From assembly GCA_021804345.1 (NCBI GenBank), contig JAJZHV010000002.1, positions 1-18,635 of the forward strand: 18,635 bases of DNA, written 5' to 3'. This DNA is from Pseudomonadota bacterium. GTDB taxonomy: Bacteria > Pseudomonadota > Gammaproteobacteria > Burkholderiales > Ferrovaceae. The notes beneath the pieces are model-generated. The model was given only the letters and a program-made list of their open reading frames with translations. It searched no databases and was not told the DNA's origin. How positions within the stretch are numbered: position 1 is the first letter of the stretch; each line of letters opens with the position of its first letter. A program made the translations under genes and the position numbers. Of this stretch, positions 1-7,461 are shown in pieces.

Positions 1-370
1 TGACCGGATACCCCATCATGTTTTATTGAACGGGGGGGTCCTGATGCTGATCGTTGCCGACTTGCTGCTGGCGACTGGGCAGAATTGGCTCTGGCTTGGC
101 GCAGGCTTGTTCTTTTGGGGAATTCACATGGGTATGACGCAGGGGTTGCTGGCCACCATGGTGGCTGACGCGGCACCCGCTCATTTGCGTGGAACAGCCT
201 TTGGTTTCTTCAATTTGATGAGTGGGTTGGCAATGCTTGTGGCTAGTCTAGTGGCGGGAATGGCCTGGGACCGTTTGGGCTCTTCCTTTACCTTTTACTT
301 CGGCGCCGGTTTGTCGCTGTTGACCTGGCTGATGCTGCGCTTTGGTCAGAAATCAAAAAATGCAGGATAA
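1..370 (+). CDS. MFS transporter, C-terminal part (5' end outside window)
   Basis: This is the carboxyl-terminal third of a major facilitator superfamily permease. The reading frame is open from base 2 to the TAA at 368-370, so the start lies upstream of the window. The TTG at 26 is internal and should not be taken as a start. About 122 residues are visible. They contain three to four hydrophobic helices and the family's loop signature ADAAPAHLRGTAFGFFN followed by a Gly-rich helix and AGMAWDRLG, as in the second half of many MFS drug or metabolite exporters. The protein ends in a short basic tail (RFGQKSKNAG). The substrate cannot be told from this fragment. It converges with the spermidine-synthase-like gene, with 46 bases between the stops and no clear terminator. 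Confidence 0.85.
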   Translation, partial: DRIPHHVLLNGGVLMLIVADLLLATGQNWLWLGAGLFFWGIHMGMTQGLLATMVADAAPAHLRGTAFGFFNLMSGLAMLVASLVAGMAWDRLGSSFTFYFGAGLSLLTWLMLRFGQKSKNAG

Positions 371-416
371 AAACCGCTAGCCCAGGCCTGCCTGCAACGC
401 GCCAAGGGGGCGACTG

Positions 417-1145
417 TCAAGGTTGCTGTTCCATTCGGGTAACAGTGGGTAGCAGATCAAGCCCTGATCGTTTTTTGAGTGCTGCAGCTTTGGTACGCAG
501 TTGTGAAAACTGAAGCTTGGGCACTGCGGTGGAAAAGGCAAATAGAATTCTATTGCCACTGTCACAGGCAGGTAGGCTCAAGGTGTGCTGGTCGAAGGCA
601 AGATTCAATTGTCTGGCACAATGCTGCATTCGACGCTGACCACCGACCACATTGATTGCCAAAATACCTCCTGGGGCAAGTCGCGCTCGACAGCATTGAT
701 AAAAAGGGCACGTTTCCAGGGCACCGGCCTTGGCGTTTGTATCGAACCCATCGATGAACATCACATCAAACAGCGAAGCGGATTTTTGTATAAACAGAGC
801 GCCATCATCAATGAGGACTTTCAACTGTCTGGATTCCTCGGGCAGCTTAAAAAATTGTCGGGCGACTGCGCGAACCGCAGGATCAATTTCTACAATCGTC
901 TGGATGGTTTGCGGACAATAGCGGTGAATAAATTTGGCCAGAGAGGCGCTGCCCAGACCAATCTGCAAAACACGCTCTGGAAACACCAGGGCCTCTTGCT
1001 CGGCAAACAACAGGGCGAGCATCATGTCGCGCGTGTAAGCCAGCTCCAGTGCCCAGGGGCGCGCGATGCGCATGGCGCCCTGAATCCAGTCTGATCCAAA
1101 ATGAAGGGTTCTAACCCCGGCTTCTTCCCGAATATCGATGCTCAT
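417..1145 (-). CDS. Spermidine synthase-like protein (Rossmann methyltransferase fold)
   Basis: A 242-residue protein with the SAM/decarboxy-SAM binding fold shared by spermidine synthases and class I methyltransferases. Visible motifs are VLQIGLGSASL (motif I, about residues 59-69), VEIDPAV (acidic ribose-binding residue), LIDDGALFI (adenine-binding Asp) and FDVMFIDGFD, then LAPGGILAINV. It lacks the N-terminal beta-hairpin domain with the YHE-type motif of true aminopropyltransferases. The usual D-S-S/T-D-P stretch reads DGFDTNA. It therefore belongs to the short SpeE-like family, and polyamine synthesis is not established. The start is the ATG at 1145; no convincing Shine-Dalgarno sequence precedes it. 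It is divergent from the DUF202 gene and separated from it by a strong hairpin at 1180-1208. Confidence 0.8.
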   Translation of the reverse strand: MSIDIREEAGVRTLHFGSDWIQGAMRIARPWALELAYTRDMMLALLFAEQEALVFPERVLQIGLGSASLAKFIHRYCPQTIQTIVEIDPAVRAVARQFFKLPEESRQLKVLIDDGALFIQKSASLFDVMFIDGFDTNAKAGALETCPFYQCCRARLAPGGILAINVVGGQRRMQHCARQLNLAFDQHTLSLPACDSGNRILFAFSTAVPKLQFSQLRTKAAALKKRSGLDLLPTVTRMEQQP

Positions 1146-1179
1146 GGCGGGTCAATGATGATGGAGATTTCTGTCTGTG

Positions 1180-1208
1180 CTGCGTGGGTTTTGATAAAAC
1201 CCACGCAG
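1180..1208. repeat. Perfect 13-bp inverted repeat (hairpin) in divergent spacer
   Basis: The left arm CTGCGTGGGTTTT (1180-1192) and right arm AAAACCCACGCAG (1196-1208) are exact reverse complements around a GAT loop. No T-run follows on either strand outside the stem, so it is not a textbook intrinsic terminator. It lies 34 bases upstream of the spermidine-synthase-like start and 112 bases before the DUF202 start. It could be an operator, a leader stem or a transcription boundary. Confidence 0.8.
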
Positions 1209-1285
1209 TATGATTATCCGAGGGATTGGGGAGCGCGCGCCAGATTGTACACGGATCGGAACTCATCGCTCTCTCTCTTTGAGGC

Positions 1286-1306
1286 TATACTTTCGATCGT
1301 ATCGAA
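1286..1306 (+). promoter_or_regulatory. Possible -10 box and small inverted repeat before DUF202 gene
   Basis: A TATACT hexamer at 1286-1291 differs from the sigma-70 -10 consensus at one position. It is followed by the inverted repeat TTCGAT-CGT-ATCGAA (1292-1306), which ends just before the purine-rich GGGGTGGA leader of the ATG at 1321. No convincing -35 box was found at 16-18 bases, so the promoter call is tentative. The inverted repeat would lie at the start of the transcript. Confidence 0.3.
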
Positions 1307-1320
1307 TGGGGTGGAATATC

Positions 1321-1686
1321 ATGTCTGATTTAAATGATCCTCGGGTTTTTTTTGCCGCAGAGCGAACGCTGCTCGCCTGGAATCGCACCAGTTTAACTCT
1401 GATGGGGTTTGGTTTCATGATCGAGCGTTTTGGGTTGTTTTTGCAGCTCCTCTCCCTACAGCATGTGGAAACAGCGCATCATGGAGCCTCACATTGGGTG
1501 GGGATCTGCTTCATTCTGCTGGGTTCCCTCTCGTCCTTCAGCGCCATTTACCAATATCGAAAAGTGTTGGCGACACTCCGGCCTGTGGAGATTCCTCAGG
1601 GCTATGCGGTGCACTCTGGTGTCTACCTGAACGCAATCATTGCCCTGTTAGGTCTGGTATTGATTCTTCTGGTTCCGGGAGTCTAA
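1321..1686 (+). CDS. DUF202 (YidH-like) small membrane protein
   Basis: A 121-residue inner-membrane protein of the DUF202/YidH family. The family signature is at the N-terminus: DPRVFFAAERTLLAWNRTSLTLMGFGFMIERFG. This is a short cytoplasmic lead with the conserved AxERTxLAWxRT pattern running into the first membrane helix. A second helix (about residues 61-77) and a third at the C-terminus follow, with a basic loop (YQYRKVLATLRP) between them. The frame is open further upstream, but the ATG at 1321 places the signature at the normal distance from the N-terminus and has a GGGGTGGA leader, so it is chosen. The biochemical role of the family is not established. It is followed after one base by the DUF347 gene, so the two are probably translated together. 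Confidence 0.88.
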   Translation: MSDLNDPRVFFAAERTLLAWNRTSLTLMGFGFMIERFGLFLQLLSLQHVETAHHGASHWVGICFILLGSLSSFSAIYQYRKVLATLRPVEIPQGYAVHSGVYLNAIIALLGLVLILLVPGV

Positions 1687-1687
1687 A

Positions 1688-2422
1688 TTGACCAAGGTTC
1701 CGCAAGTCACCCTTGGATTCTGGATCATTAAAATTACGGCAACCACCCTGGGTGAGACGGGAGGAGATACGGTTTCCATGTCCTTAAACATGGGCTATCT
1801 CTATAGTTCGCTCATTTTTCTTGTGGTCTTCGCTGGGTTTGTGACGGCACAGATTTCCGCCAAAAAATTTCAACCACTGGTCTATTGGGCCACTATCATT
1901 GCCACGACTACCGTTGGAACGACCCTGGCCGACTTTGCCGACCGTTCTCTGGGAATGGGGTATGCTGGTGGGGCAGGCCTATTGTCACTTCTGTTACTGG
2001 GATCAGTATTGTTGTGGTATCGGTCCTTGGGGACGATTGCGGTGGAGAGCATCCAATCGCCTGCTTCGGAGCGATTTTACTGGGTGACCATCCTGTTCTC
2101 CCAGACCCTGGGCACTGCCCTGGGTGACTGGACTGCAGACACTGCAGGCTTAGGGTATGACGGGGGAGCATTGATCTTTTCCCTGTTGCTGGGCTTGATT
2201 GCCCTGGCCCATTTCCGTTCAACCGTTTCTAAAACCACACTTTTTTGGTTCGCGTTCGTTTTGACGCGCCCTCTGGGCGCCGTGCTCGGTGATTTCTTGG
2301 ATAAGCCGGTGACTGCAGGCGGTCTAGCCTTGAGCCGTTACTCGGCTTCGGGCGTGTTATTGCTCATCATGGGGGTATGCCTGCTGCTTCTGCCACAACG
2401 CCCTGCCACCAAGGCGCATTGA
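1688..2422 (+). CDS. COG4705/DUF347 four-repeat membrane protein
   Basis: A 244-residue integral membrane protein built from four copies of a roughly 55-60 residue unit, each starting with a Gly/Thr/Asp-rich helix. The units begin at KITATTLGETGGD, TIIATTTVGTTLADFADR, LFSQTLGTALGDWTADT and VLTRPLGAVLGDFLDKP. Most are followed by a (G)MGY/GLGYDGGA turn and a second hydrophobic helix. This matches the DUF347 repeat family, whose members carry four two-helix repeats. The function is not firmly known; the repeated intramembrane acidic residues would suit ion or metal binding, which is inference. The TTG at 1688 is taken as start because the first repeat begins upstream of the first in-frame ATG (1778). 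A CGGGAG sequence at 1677-1682 lies correctly in front of it, inside the end of the DUF202 gene. Confidence 0.85.
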   Translation: MTKVPQVTLGFWIIKITATTLGETGGDTVSMSLNMGYLYSSLIFLVVFAGFVTAQISAKKFQPLVYWATIIATTTVGTTLADFADRSLGMGYAGGAGLLSLLLLGSVLLWYRSLGTIAVESIQSPASERFYWVTILFSQTLGTALGDWTADTAGLGYDGGALIFSLLLGLIALAHFRSTVSKTTLFWFAFVLTRPLGAVLGDFLDKPVTAGGLALSRYSASGVLLLIMGVCLLLLPQRPATKAH

Positions 2423-2533
2423 CATGCTGCGCAATGTCCGAAATCCGTTCGTTTGATTCTTTGCGCATGCCATGCAGGAATACGGATGCTCAACAGAGCT
2501 GAGACCGGGTAATCACGAGGATCGTGGCGCCAC

Positions 2534-3199
2534 TTAGCGATTAAATTCTACCCAGACTTGATAGGTTTTTTGCTGTCCGCTCAGGGCTGCGGGAGGAGCA
2601 GGATAGCTAGCGGAGAGGACGGCGGCCAGGGCGGCGCGGTCAAATAACCCGACTTTGCTGGAGAGGAGGATTTTAGCAGCGGAGGGCTGTTTATCCACCA
2701 AATTGAATTCCACCCGGACCCGACCGGAATAATTCATGGCTTGCGCGGCCTGAGGATAGATCAAGGCCGACTGCACGGCTGCCCTGATTTGACCTGCATA
2801 GGTGGCAATTTCAGCGGCGCTCTTGTCGGGGTTTGGAGCCGGCTGTGGTGGGGGCTGTACCACGGGTTTTTCAACGAAGGGACTGGGCTCCGTGGATTTT
2901 ACCAGGGGCGGAAGGGGTTGCACCGTGGGTGGTGTCACGGGTCTTGGCGCAGCACTCACGGGATGCGGTGTTGGAGGCTGCACTTTGGGCGGCTCGGGTG
3001 GTTTGGGTTGCGGCGCAACCTCTGTCAGGTCCAGCTTCATGATTTCCTTAACCGGGGGTTCTTTCTGCCACCAACCCAACTGACTCATCAGGATCAGTGC
3101 CAGTAAGAGGATGCCCTCGGCCACCACAGCAAAACCAAAGGCACTGACATGCCCCTTTGGCGAACTGAGAACCGGGGGAAAGGTCGCGGTCATGGTCAT
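2534..3199 (-). CDS. tonB: TonB family energy transducer
   Basis: A 221-residue periplasm-spanning TonB protein. A short cytoplasmic segment and one membrane anchor (about residues 20-43, FGFAVVAEGILLLALILMSQ) are followed by a long Pro-rich rod with many P-P/Q/K repeats (residues about 60-130). The compact C-terminal TonB domain (about 140-221) contains IYPQAAQAMNYSGRVRVEF, a late FDRAALAAV helix and a final beta strand ending in WVEFNR. It couples proton-motive force harvested by ExbB/ExbD to an outer-membrane receptor, presumably the one at 5323-7461. The ATG at 3199 is preceded by GGAG. It starts five bases after the exbD stop, so it is the last gene of the minus-strand operon. Confidence 0.93.
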   Translation of the reverse strand: MTMTATFPPVLSSPKGHVSAFGFAVVAEGILLLALILMSQLGWWQKEPPVKEIMKLDLTEVAPQPKPPEPPKVQPPTPHPVSAAPRPVTPPTVQPLPPLVKSTEPSPFVEKPVVQPPPQPAPNPDKSAAEIATYAGQIRAAVQSALIYPQAAQAMNYSGRVRVEFNLVDKQPSAAKILLSSKVGLFDRAALAAVLSASYPAPPAALSGQQKTYQVWVEFNR

Positions 3200-3204
3200 G
3201 CGTA

Positions 3205-3594
3205 CTACTCCACCCGCCGCGCCGCGATGGACACCTGGGAAATACCTGCGGATTTCACCGCATCCAGAACGGACATGATTTTTTGCAGAGCCACCGTCTG
3301 ATTGCCGGAAATGGTCACCGCGGCTTTGGGCCCCATACTTTGCAGGCGCGCGGTCAACTGGGGCAAGGACAAGGTTTGATGATCCACTGTGATGAGGCCA
3401 TCATCCCCCACTTCCACCAGCAACTTGGGCACAGGAATGTTTTCCGCAGTCCGGCTAACCGGAAGTTTGGTGGTATGCCCTGTGGTGGGAATCATTTTCA
3501 GGGTGAGCATGACAAAAAACACCAACAAAAATAGCATGATGTCGATCATCGGAATGATCTCGATCCGGGCCCGACGATTCTCGAAATAGCGCAT
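3205..3594 (-). CDS. exbD: Biopolymer transport protein ExbD
   Basis: A 129-residue ExbD/TolR-type protein. A short basic cytoplasmic N-terminus (MRYFENRRARIEIIP) leads into a single membrane helix, MIDIMLFLLVFFVMLTL. Its Asp (residue 18) is the conserved proton-conducting residue of the family, equivalent to Asp25 in E. coli ExbD. The rest is the periplasmic domain, with TVDHQTLSLPQLTARL and AVTISGNQTVALQKIMSVLDAVKSAGISQVSIA as in other ExbD proteins. The ATG at 3594 is preferred to a TTG two codons upstream. An AAGGA sequence lies ahead of it, although the spacing is slightly long. With ExbB it forms the inner-membrane motor that drives TonB. Confidence 0.94.
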   Translation of the reverse strand: MRYFENRRARIEIIPMIDIMLFLLVFFVMLTLKMIPTTGHTTKLPVSRTAENIPVPKLLVEVGDDGLITVDHQTLSLPQLTARLQSMGPKAAVTISGNQTVALQKIMSVLDAVKSAGISQVSIAARRVE

Positions 3595-3633
3595 GCGCAA
3601 AGGTTCCTTGAAACAGATTCTATGAGTCGACTA

Positions 3634-4269
3634 CTAGGCGGCGCGGGGCAAACTATCCAGCCGATTAAGCAGCATCACCTTGACCGTTTCCAGTTGATGG
3701 GCCACCAGGCGAATGCGCGTGTTCAACCCGTTGAAGAAAATGAGGCCAACCATGGCCACCACCAAGCCTGAGGCTGTGGCCAACAGGGATTCGGCGATGC
3801 CTGAGGTCACCTGCAGGGCCTCGTTATGATCACCCCCCAGCACGCTGAAGGTATTGAACATCCCGAAAATGGTCCCAAACAATCCCAGCAAGGGAGCCAG
3901 GGTGATGATGGTGTCCAGCATCCACAGGGAGCGGTCTAGTTTAGGCACTTCGTGCAACACCGCCTCTTCCAGCAGGCCATCCAGAACCTGACGATCCGGC
4001 ATGGATGCGCTACGCAGTGATAGCGCTGCATCCACAATACGCAGGTGAGGCAGATTGGGGTGTTTCTCAGAGAATGTGCGCCAATGTGACTGATCCGTGT
4101 GATGAGCGGAAATCACATTATTGATGAGCTGACCTCCCCCTTCAATCATGTTGGAAAGATAGCGACTGCGTTCGATGATGACCGTTAGCGCCAGGGTCAG
4201 CAGAAGAATCATGATGTACAAAGTGCCGCCGGAATCATTGGCCAATTCCATCAAATGTTTTATATCCAT
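3634..4269 (-). CDS. exbB: ExbB/TolQ/MotA proton channel family protein
   Basis: A 211-residue inner-membrane motor subunit. Three membrane helices are visible: about residues 15-33 (LYIMILLLTLALTVIIE), 120-145 (DTIITLAPLLGLFGTIFGMFNTF, the classic MotA/TolQ/ExbB signature) and 163-185 (SGIAESLLATASGLVVAMVGLIFF). The long cytoplasmic loop is between helices one and two. The open frame extends to a TTG at 4323 that overlaps the PepSY stop, but those extra 18 residues are unlike the family. The ATG at 4269 gives the normal ExbB start just before helix one. It assembles with ExbD (33 bases downstream plus its leader) to power TonB. There is no periplasmic N-terminal extension, so it is the short ExbB form. 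Confidence 0.93.
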   Translation of the reverse strand: MDIKHLMELANDSGGTLYIMILLLTLALTVIIERSRYLSNMIEGGGQLINNVISAHHTDQSHWRTFSEKHPNLPHLRIVDAALSLRSASMPDRQVLDGLLEEAVLHEVPKLDRSLWMLDTIITLAPLLGLFGTIFGMFNTFSVLGGDHNEALQVTSGIAESLLATASGLVVAMVGLIFFNGLNTRIRLVAHQLETVKVMLLNRLDSLPRAA

Positions 4270-4319
4270 GATCGTTGATCGTCCTATGAAACAAAATCGT
4301 GCGTTAAACTCAAAAGAAA

Positions 4320-4631
4320 TCAATCGTTGTCGTTGGCTGACTCGCGCGTGTTGAGCAGAATTTCTCCCGTCTTAGCATCCACAGCAACCTCATGGGTTTC
4401 GTGATTGGCACGAATATCAAAGGAATACCGCAGGCCACTTCCCCCCAACTTATGTTCCAATTCCTCTTCCACAATGGTTCCGGGATACGCCTTCATCGCT
4501 GCAGCGCGCGCCTGTTCAATCGATAACTTCGCTTCTTTTGCATACTGGCTGCCATCAAAGGCTGAAACCCGAGTAGCCAGAAGCAATGTAGCCAAAGTGG
4601 TCAGTGCAACAACGGTCTTGCGTGGAATCAT
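4320..4631 (-). CDS. PepSY domain-containing periplasmic protein
   Basis: A 103-residue secreted protein. It has an N-terminal signal peptide, MIPRKTVVALTTLATLLLATRVSA, with cleavage probably after VSA. One PepSY domain fills most of the mature chain: LSIEQARAAAMKAYPGTIVEEELEH, then LRYSFDIRA and THEVAVDAKTGEIL. PepSY domains occur as inhibitory or regulatory modules and in iron-reductase-type membrane proteins; the exact role here is unknown. The ATG at 4631 is preceded by AGGAAA. It lies between cytochrome b561 and ExbB on the same strand. This suggests a periplasmic partner of the b561 or of the receptor-TonB machinery, which is inference from context only. Confidence 0.88.
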   Translation of the reverse strand: MIPRKTVVALTTLATLLLATRVSAFDGSQYAKEAKLSIEQARAAAMKAYPGTIVEEELEHKLGGSGLRYSFDIRANHETHEVAVDAKTGEILLNTRESANDND

Positions 4632-4670
4632 TTTCGAGATTTCCTGTAGAGTAGAGTGTTTAATAAATAG

Positions 4671-5231
4671 TTACTGGGCAACAGCGCGACGGAACCCAAG
4701 CATTCTTGTGAGTGTGTTGTCGCGTCTGATCCAGTGATGGAACAGGGCAAACAGAGCGTGTATCACGATCAGGTAGATCAGGGCATTCCCCAACCACTGA
4801 TGCAAGCTTTTAAGGCTGAGCGCATAGGGCAAGCCGGTGGATTCATCTAGCAACAGCGGCAGCGGAATCCCCATAAAATCGATCAACTTCCCCTTGGCCT
4901 GGCTGAACAGAATACCCAAGAGGGGAATGCCAATCATCATCAGATACAACAGGACATGCATCCCCTGGGCTCCTAATCGCACCAACCGTGACAGGGGGGG
5001 GATGATTTCCGGCATGGATTGGGTATAACGCCAATACAATCGAAACCATACCAATACTAGGACCCACAATCCCACTTGCTTATGCCAGATCATCAGTTGG
5101 CCGATGCGCGGATCCCCTTTCGCAAACTCCCCCTTTATTTCTACCGCCAGAATCAAGCTTGCAAGCATCAAGGCCATCAGCCAATGCAGCAAGCGTTGAC
5201 GACCCGAATAGACTGCTCCAGATGCACTCAT
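4671..5231 (-). CDS. Cytochrome b561 family protein
   Basis: A 186-residue four-helix diheme cytochrome b of the bacterial b561 family. Candidate heme-ligand histidines are in the expected helices: RLLHW (H16), IWHKQVG (H50), GMHVLLY (H92), LHQWLG (H144) and VIHALFALFHH (H158, with H165/H166 at the helix end). The tail HHWIRRDNTLTRMLGF is typical of the family. Such proteins move electrons from the quinol pool or to periplasmic or extracellular acceptors. Its place directly after a TonB-dependent receptor and before a PepSY protein suggests a reductive step on the imported ligand, for example ferric to ferrous iron, but this is inference. The ATG at 5231 is chosen over the adjacent GTG at 5234 because AGGA lies eight bases before it. 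Confidence 0.9.
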   Translation of the reverse strand: MSASGAVYSGRQRLLHWLMALMLASLILAVEIKGEFAKGDPRIGQLMIWHKQVGLWVLVLVWFRLYWRYTQSMPEIIPPLSRLVRLGAQGMHVLLYLMMIGIPLLGILFSQAKGKLIDFMGIPLPLLLDESTGLPYALSLKSLHQWLGNALIYLIVIHALFALFHHWIRRDNTLTRMLGFRRAVAQ

Positions 5232-5245
5232 CACAGAGATCCTGT

Positions 5246-5263
5246 CCGGTTTGTCACAACCGG
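5246..5263. repeat. 6-bp stem inverted repeat upstream of cytochrome b561
   Basis: CCGGTT (5246-5251) and AACCGG (5258-5263) are perfect complements around a six-base loop, TGTCAC. The element lies in the 91-base gap between the receptor stop and the b561 start. In transcript sense it precedes the b561 ribosome-binding site. There is no T-run after it on the minus strand, so it is more likely an mRNA stem or protein site than a terminator. It could set lower expression of the downstream genes than of the receptor. Confidence 0.45.
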
Positions 5264-5322
5264 CATTTCTGCCATGCAGTAGATCGCGAAGTCAGTCCCA
5301 TTCGAGTCCAACGGGTTTCTCC

Positions 5323-7461
5323 TTAAAACGCAGCGCTTAAATTCAGGTTGATGATACGACCATAGAGTGTCCAGAACAGTGGATCGCCACTGGGTGCTCC
5401 GTTCAACGTGGAGGTACCCGTACGGCCATTCTGGGCAATGATGTCGGTACGATTGAAAATGTTATCCAGTTGGAGTTGCACCGTGGTGTTTTTGGCCCAA
5501 CCATCCAGCGCGCTCAGCTTGTAACCAGCTGAAAAATTGACCACGGTATAACTACCCAGCGTGACGTTGTTGTTAAAGGCATCCTGACCGGTAATGCGCG
5601 AACCAATTTCCTTGGCAATCAGGGTCGCATTGGCTGGTCCCTGGTTATACAGAACCCCCAAAGCCGATGTCACCAGAGGAGCATTCAGAATGGGAGTAGC
5701 CGCATTGCTGGTGGTGGAGGTAAAGGAGAAGTTTCCATACAGGTTGATGCCATGCCCCACATTGTAGGTGGCCTCGCCCTCGGCCCCACGATATTGAACC
5801 ACCCCAGCATTCTGGTAGACCGGCAACGTGTTGAGCGTCCCCACCTGTTGGATGAGATTGTTGTTGGTAATGTAAAAAACATCTCCCGACAGTGCCAGCT
5901 TGGGGGTTTTGAACACTGAGCCCAACTGGTAGTTGTTAGTTTTCTGGGGGGCTATGGCCGACGGATTGGCGGAGGCCAGATAACTGAGCAAAGGAGCCAC
6001 GAAACCGGAAGCAGCCTGACCATAAGCAGACCAATGATCGTTCACGTAGTAATGCACATCCAGTGAGGGCAGCACTGCCGTGTAGGTGGCACTGGTGGAC
6101 GTGGTTCCCACCAGAAGCTGGGTACGGTTGATGTCGTCAAACTTGACGCCCGGAGTGACGGCCCAGGTGGAATTGGGACGCCATACATACTCCACATAGG
6201 GCTGAATGGTATTCAGGGCACTGGTTTCTGAATTCTGGTTTCCAAAAACCTGGCCGTTGGTCAGGTCCACGCTATTGTTCCAGGACTGATGGAGTTGACG
6301 CTCAACCCATACCCCCATCCCTAGATCATCGGAGCCCATGGTTTTGGTGGCACGAAACACATCCCCATAGGTCGTGTATTGTGTCAACCCAGTCACTCCG
6401 GGAATGTTGTTTGGCCCATTGGCCGTGCCGTTGGGCGTTGCTCCATTGGGGTCCTGACCCTGCATGGCATCATGTTCATAGGCGTTGGTATACAGTTTGT
6501 TGTCCAGTTTCCAGCTTCCCTGAGTGCTCTGTATGCCAATGTAGTCAAAGTTCGAGGTGAACTTGTCGCTGTTATAGCCGACAAAGGCCTGACTGCTGGG
6601 ATCGAGGCTCAAACCGTAGCGCGAGCCATACTGGGCAATCTGCGCCGCTGTGGCACCCAGCGAGGCGTTTTGGTAAGAACTGTTCTGCATCGCCACCACC
6701 GTCAGGGTGGTATTGTCATTAATCGGCTTGATCAGCTTGGCAAACAGATTGCTGCGTCGCATGTCGTTATTGAGCAATGCGCCATCCGTAGAAAAATGGT
6801 TGAAGTCGATAAACGCGCTGGCATCGCCGTAATTCTGCATCACACCCGTATCAAACTGGAAACCTTCCAACCGGGAATTGAAGCTACCCGTTTGAAGTCG
6901 TACCGTGGAGGAGGGGTCCGTAAGCGGGTTCTTGGAATAGGTGGCGATCGTGCCCCCAAAAGTCGCATCTCCAATGGTGCTGGCCCGACCCGGCCCGCGA
7001 TCCACGACCATCTTGCCGGTATCCTGGGCGGTCATATACGACGTGGCATGGTGCGTAAAATCCGCCCCATCAGAAAAAGGAATGCCATCGAACAGAACGT
7101 TGTACTGTCCATCCTGAAATCCGCGCATGCTCAAACCGGGATTGTCATTACCCCCCGGCCCGTTGGGGCTATAGGACCAAACGCCCGGGGCAATGCCGGC
7201 CGCTTCAATATAGTTCGACATGCCTGACAGATTGTTTTCAATATACTGTTGGCTGATGATGGACTGGGGCTCGGTGGCGGTGAGCGATCCTTGGGTGGGG
7301 GCCACGTCTGGGGCGGACCCCGGAACTGTTGCCGCAGCACCACCGCCGCTTCCCGACACAGTGCCAATATCGTAAGCCCACAGCACTGTAGGGGCAGACG
7401 CTAACATCAGCGCTCCCGCCAGACATTTGATCAGAGGTTTGACTTCGAATCTGGATTTCAT
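5323..7461 (-). CDS. TonB-dependent outer-membrane receptor
   Basis: A 712-residue receptor with a signal peptide ending in APTVLWA. A Gly/Ala/Pro-rich mature N-terminus leads to a plug domain (about residues 65-185) containing MSNYIEAAGIAPGVW, GLSMRGFQDGQYNVLFDGIPF and VVDRGPGRASTIGDATFGGTI. A 22-strand beta-barrel follows, ending in LNLNLSAAF with the C-terminal Phe expected of outer-membrane proteins. There is no N-terminal signalling (STN) domain, so control by a FecR-type anti-sigma factor is unlikely; the neighbouring two-component system is the candidate regulator. The ATG at 7461 is chosen because CCAGGAG lies nine bases before it; the frame continues upstream without signal-peptide character. 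The ligand is not evident. Ferric complexes are plausible given the downstream ExbBD-TonB, b561 and PepSY genes. Confidence 0.92.
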   Translation of the reverse strand: MKSRFEVKPLIKCLAGALMLASAPTVLWAYDIGTVSGSGGGAAATVPGSAPDVAPTQGSLTATEPQSIISQQYIENNLSGMSNYIEAAGIAPGVWSYSPNGPGGNDNPGLSMRGFQDGQYNVLFDGIPFSDGADFTHHATSYMTAQDTGKMVVDRGPGRASTIGDATFGGTIATYSKNPLTDPSSTVRLQTGSFNSRLEGFQFDTGVMQNYGDASAFIDFNHFSTDGALLNNDMRRSNLFAKLIKPINDNTTLTVVAMQNSSYQNASLGATAAQIAQYGSRYGLSLDPSSQAFVGYNSDKFTSNFDYIGIQSTQGSWKLDNKLYTNAYEHDAMQGQDPNGATPNGTANGPNNIPGVTGLTQYTTYGDVFRATKTMGSDDLGMGVWVERQLHQSWNNSVDLTNGQVFGNQNSETSALNTIQPYVEYVWRPNSTWAVTPGVKFDDINRTQLLVGTTSTSATYTAVLPSLDVHYYVNDHWSAYGQAASGFVAPLLSYLASANPSAIAPQKTNNYQLGSVFKTPKLALSGDVFYITNNNLIQQVGTLNTLPVYQNAGVVQYRGAEGEATYNVGHGINLYGNFSFTSTTSNAATPILNAPLVTSALGVLYNQGPANATLIAKEIGSRITGQDAFNNNVTLGSYTVVNFSAGYKLSALDGWAKNTTVQLQLDNIFNRTDIIAQNGRTGTSTLNGAPSGDPLFWTLYGRIINLNLSAAF

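Noticed and set aside
585..1094. Plus-strand open frame of 169 codons opposite the spermidine-synthase-like gene
   Set aside because: It is fully antisense to a gene with clear fold motifs, and its residues resemble no known family.
2514..2526. Hairpin CACGA-GGA-TCGTG between the convergent DUF347 and tonB genes
   Set aside because: The stem is only five pairs with no T-run on either strand; too weak to call a terminator.
4270..4323. TTG start for ExbB overlapping the PepSY stop
   Set aside because: The added 18 residues do not fit the ExbB family, and an ATG at 4269 gives the normal N-terminus.
6379..7227. Plus-strand open frame of 282 codons opposite the TonB-dependent receptor
   Set aside because: It lies wholly antisense to a strongly supported receptor, has no recognisable domain and no ribosome site; a composition shadow.
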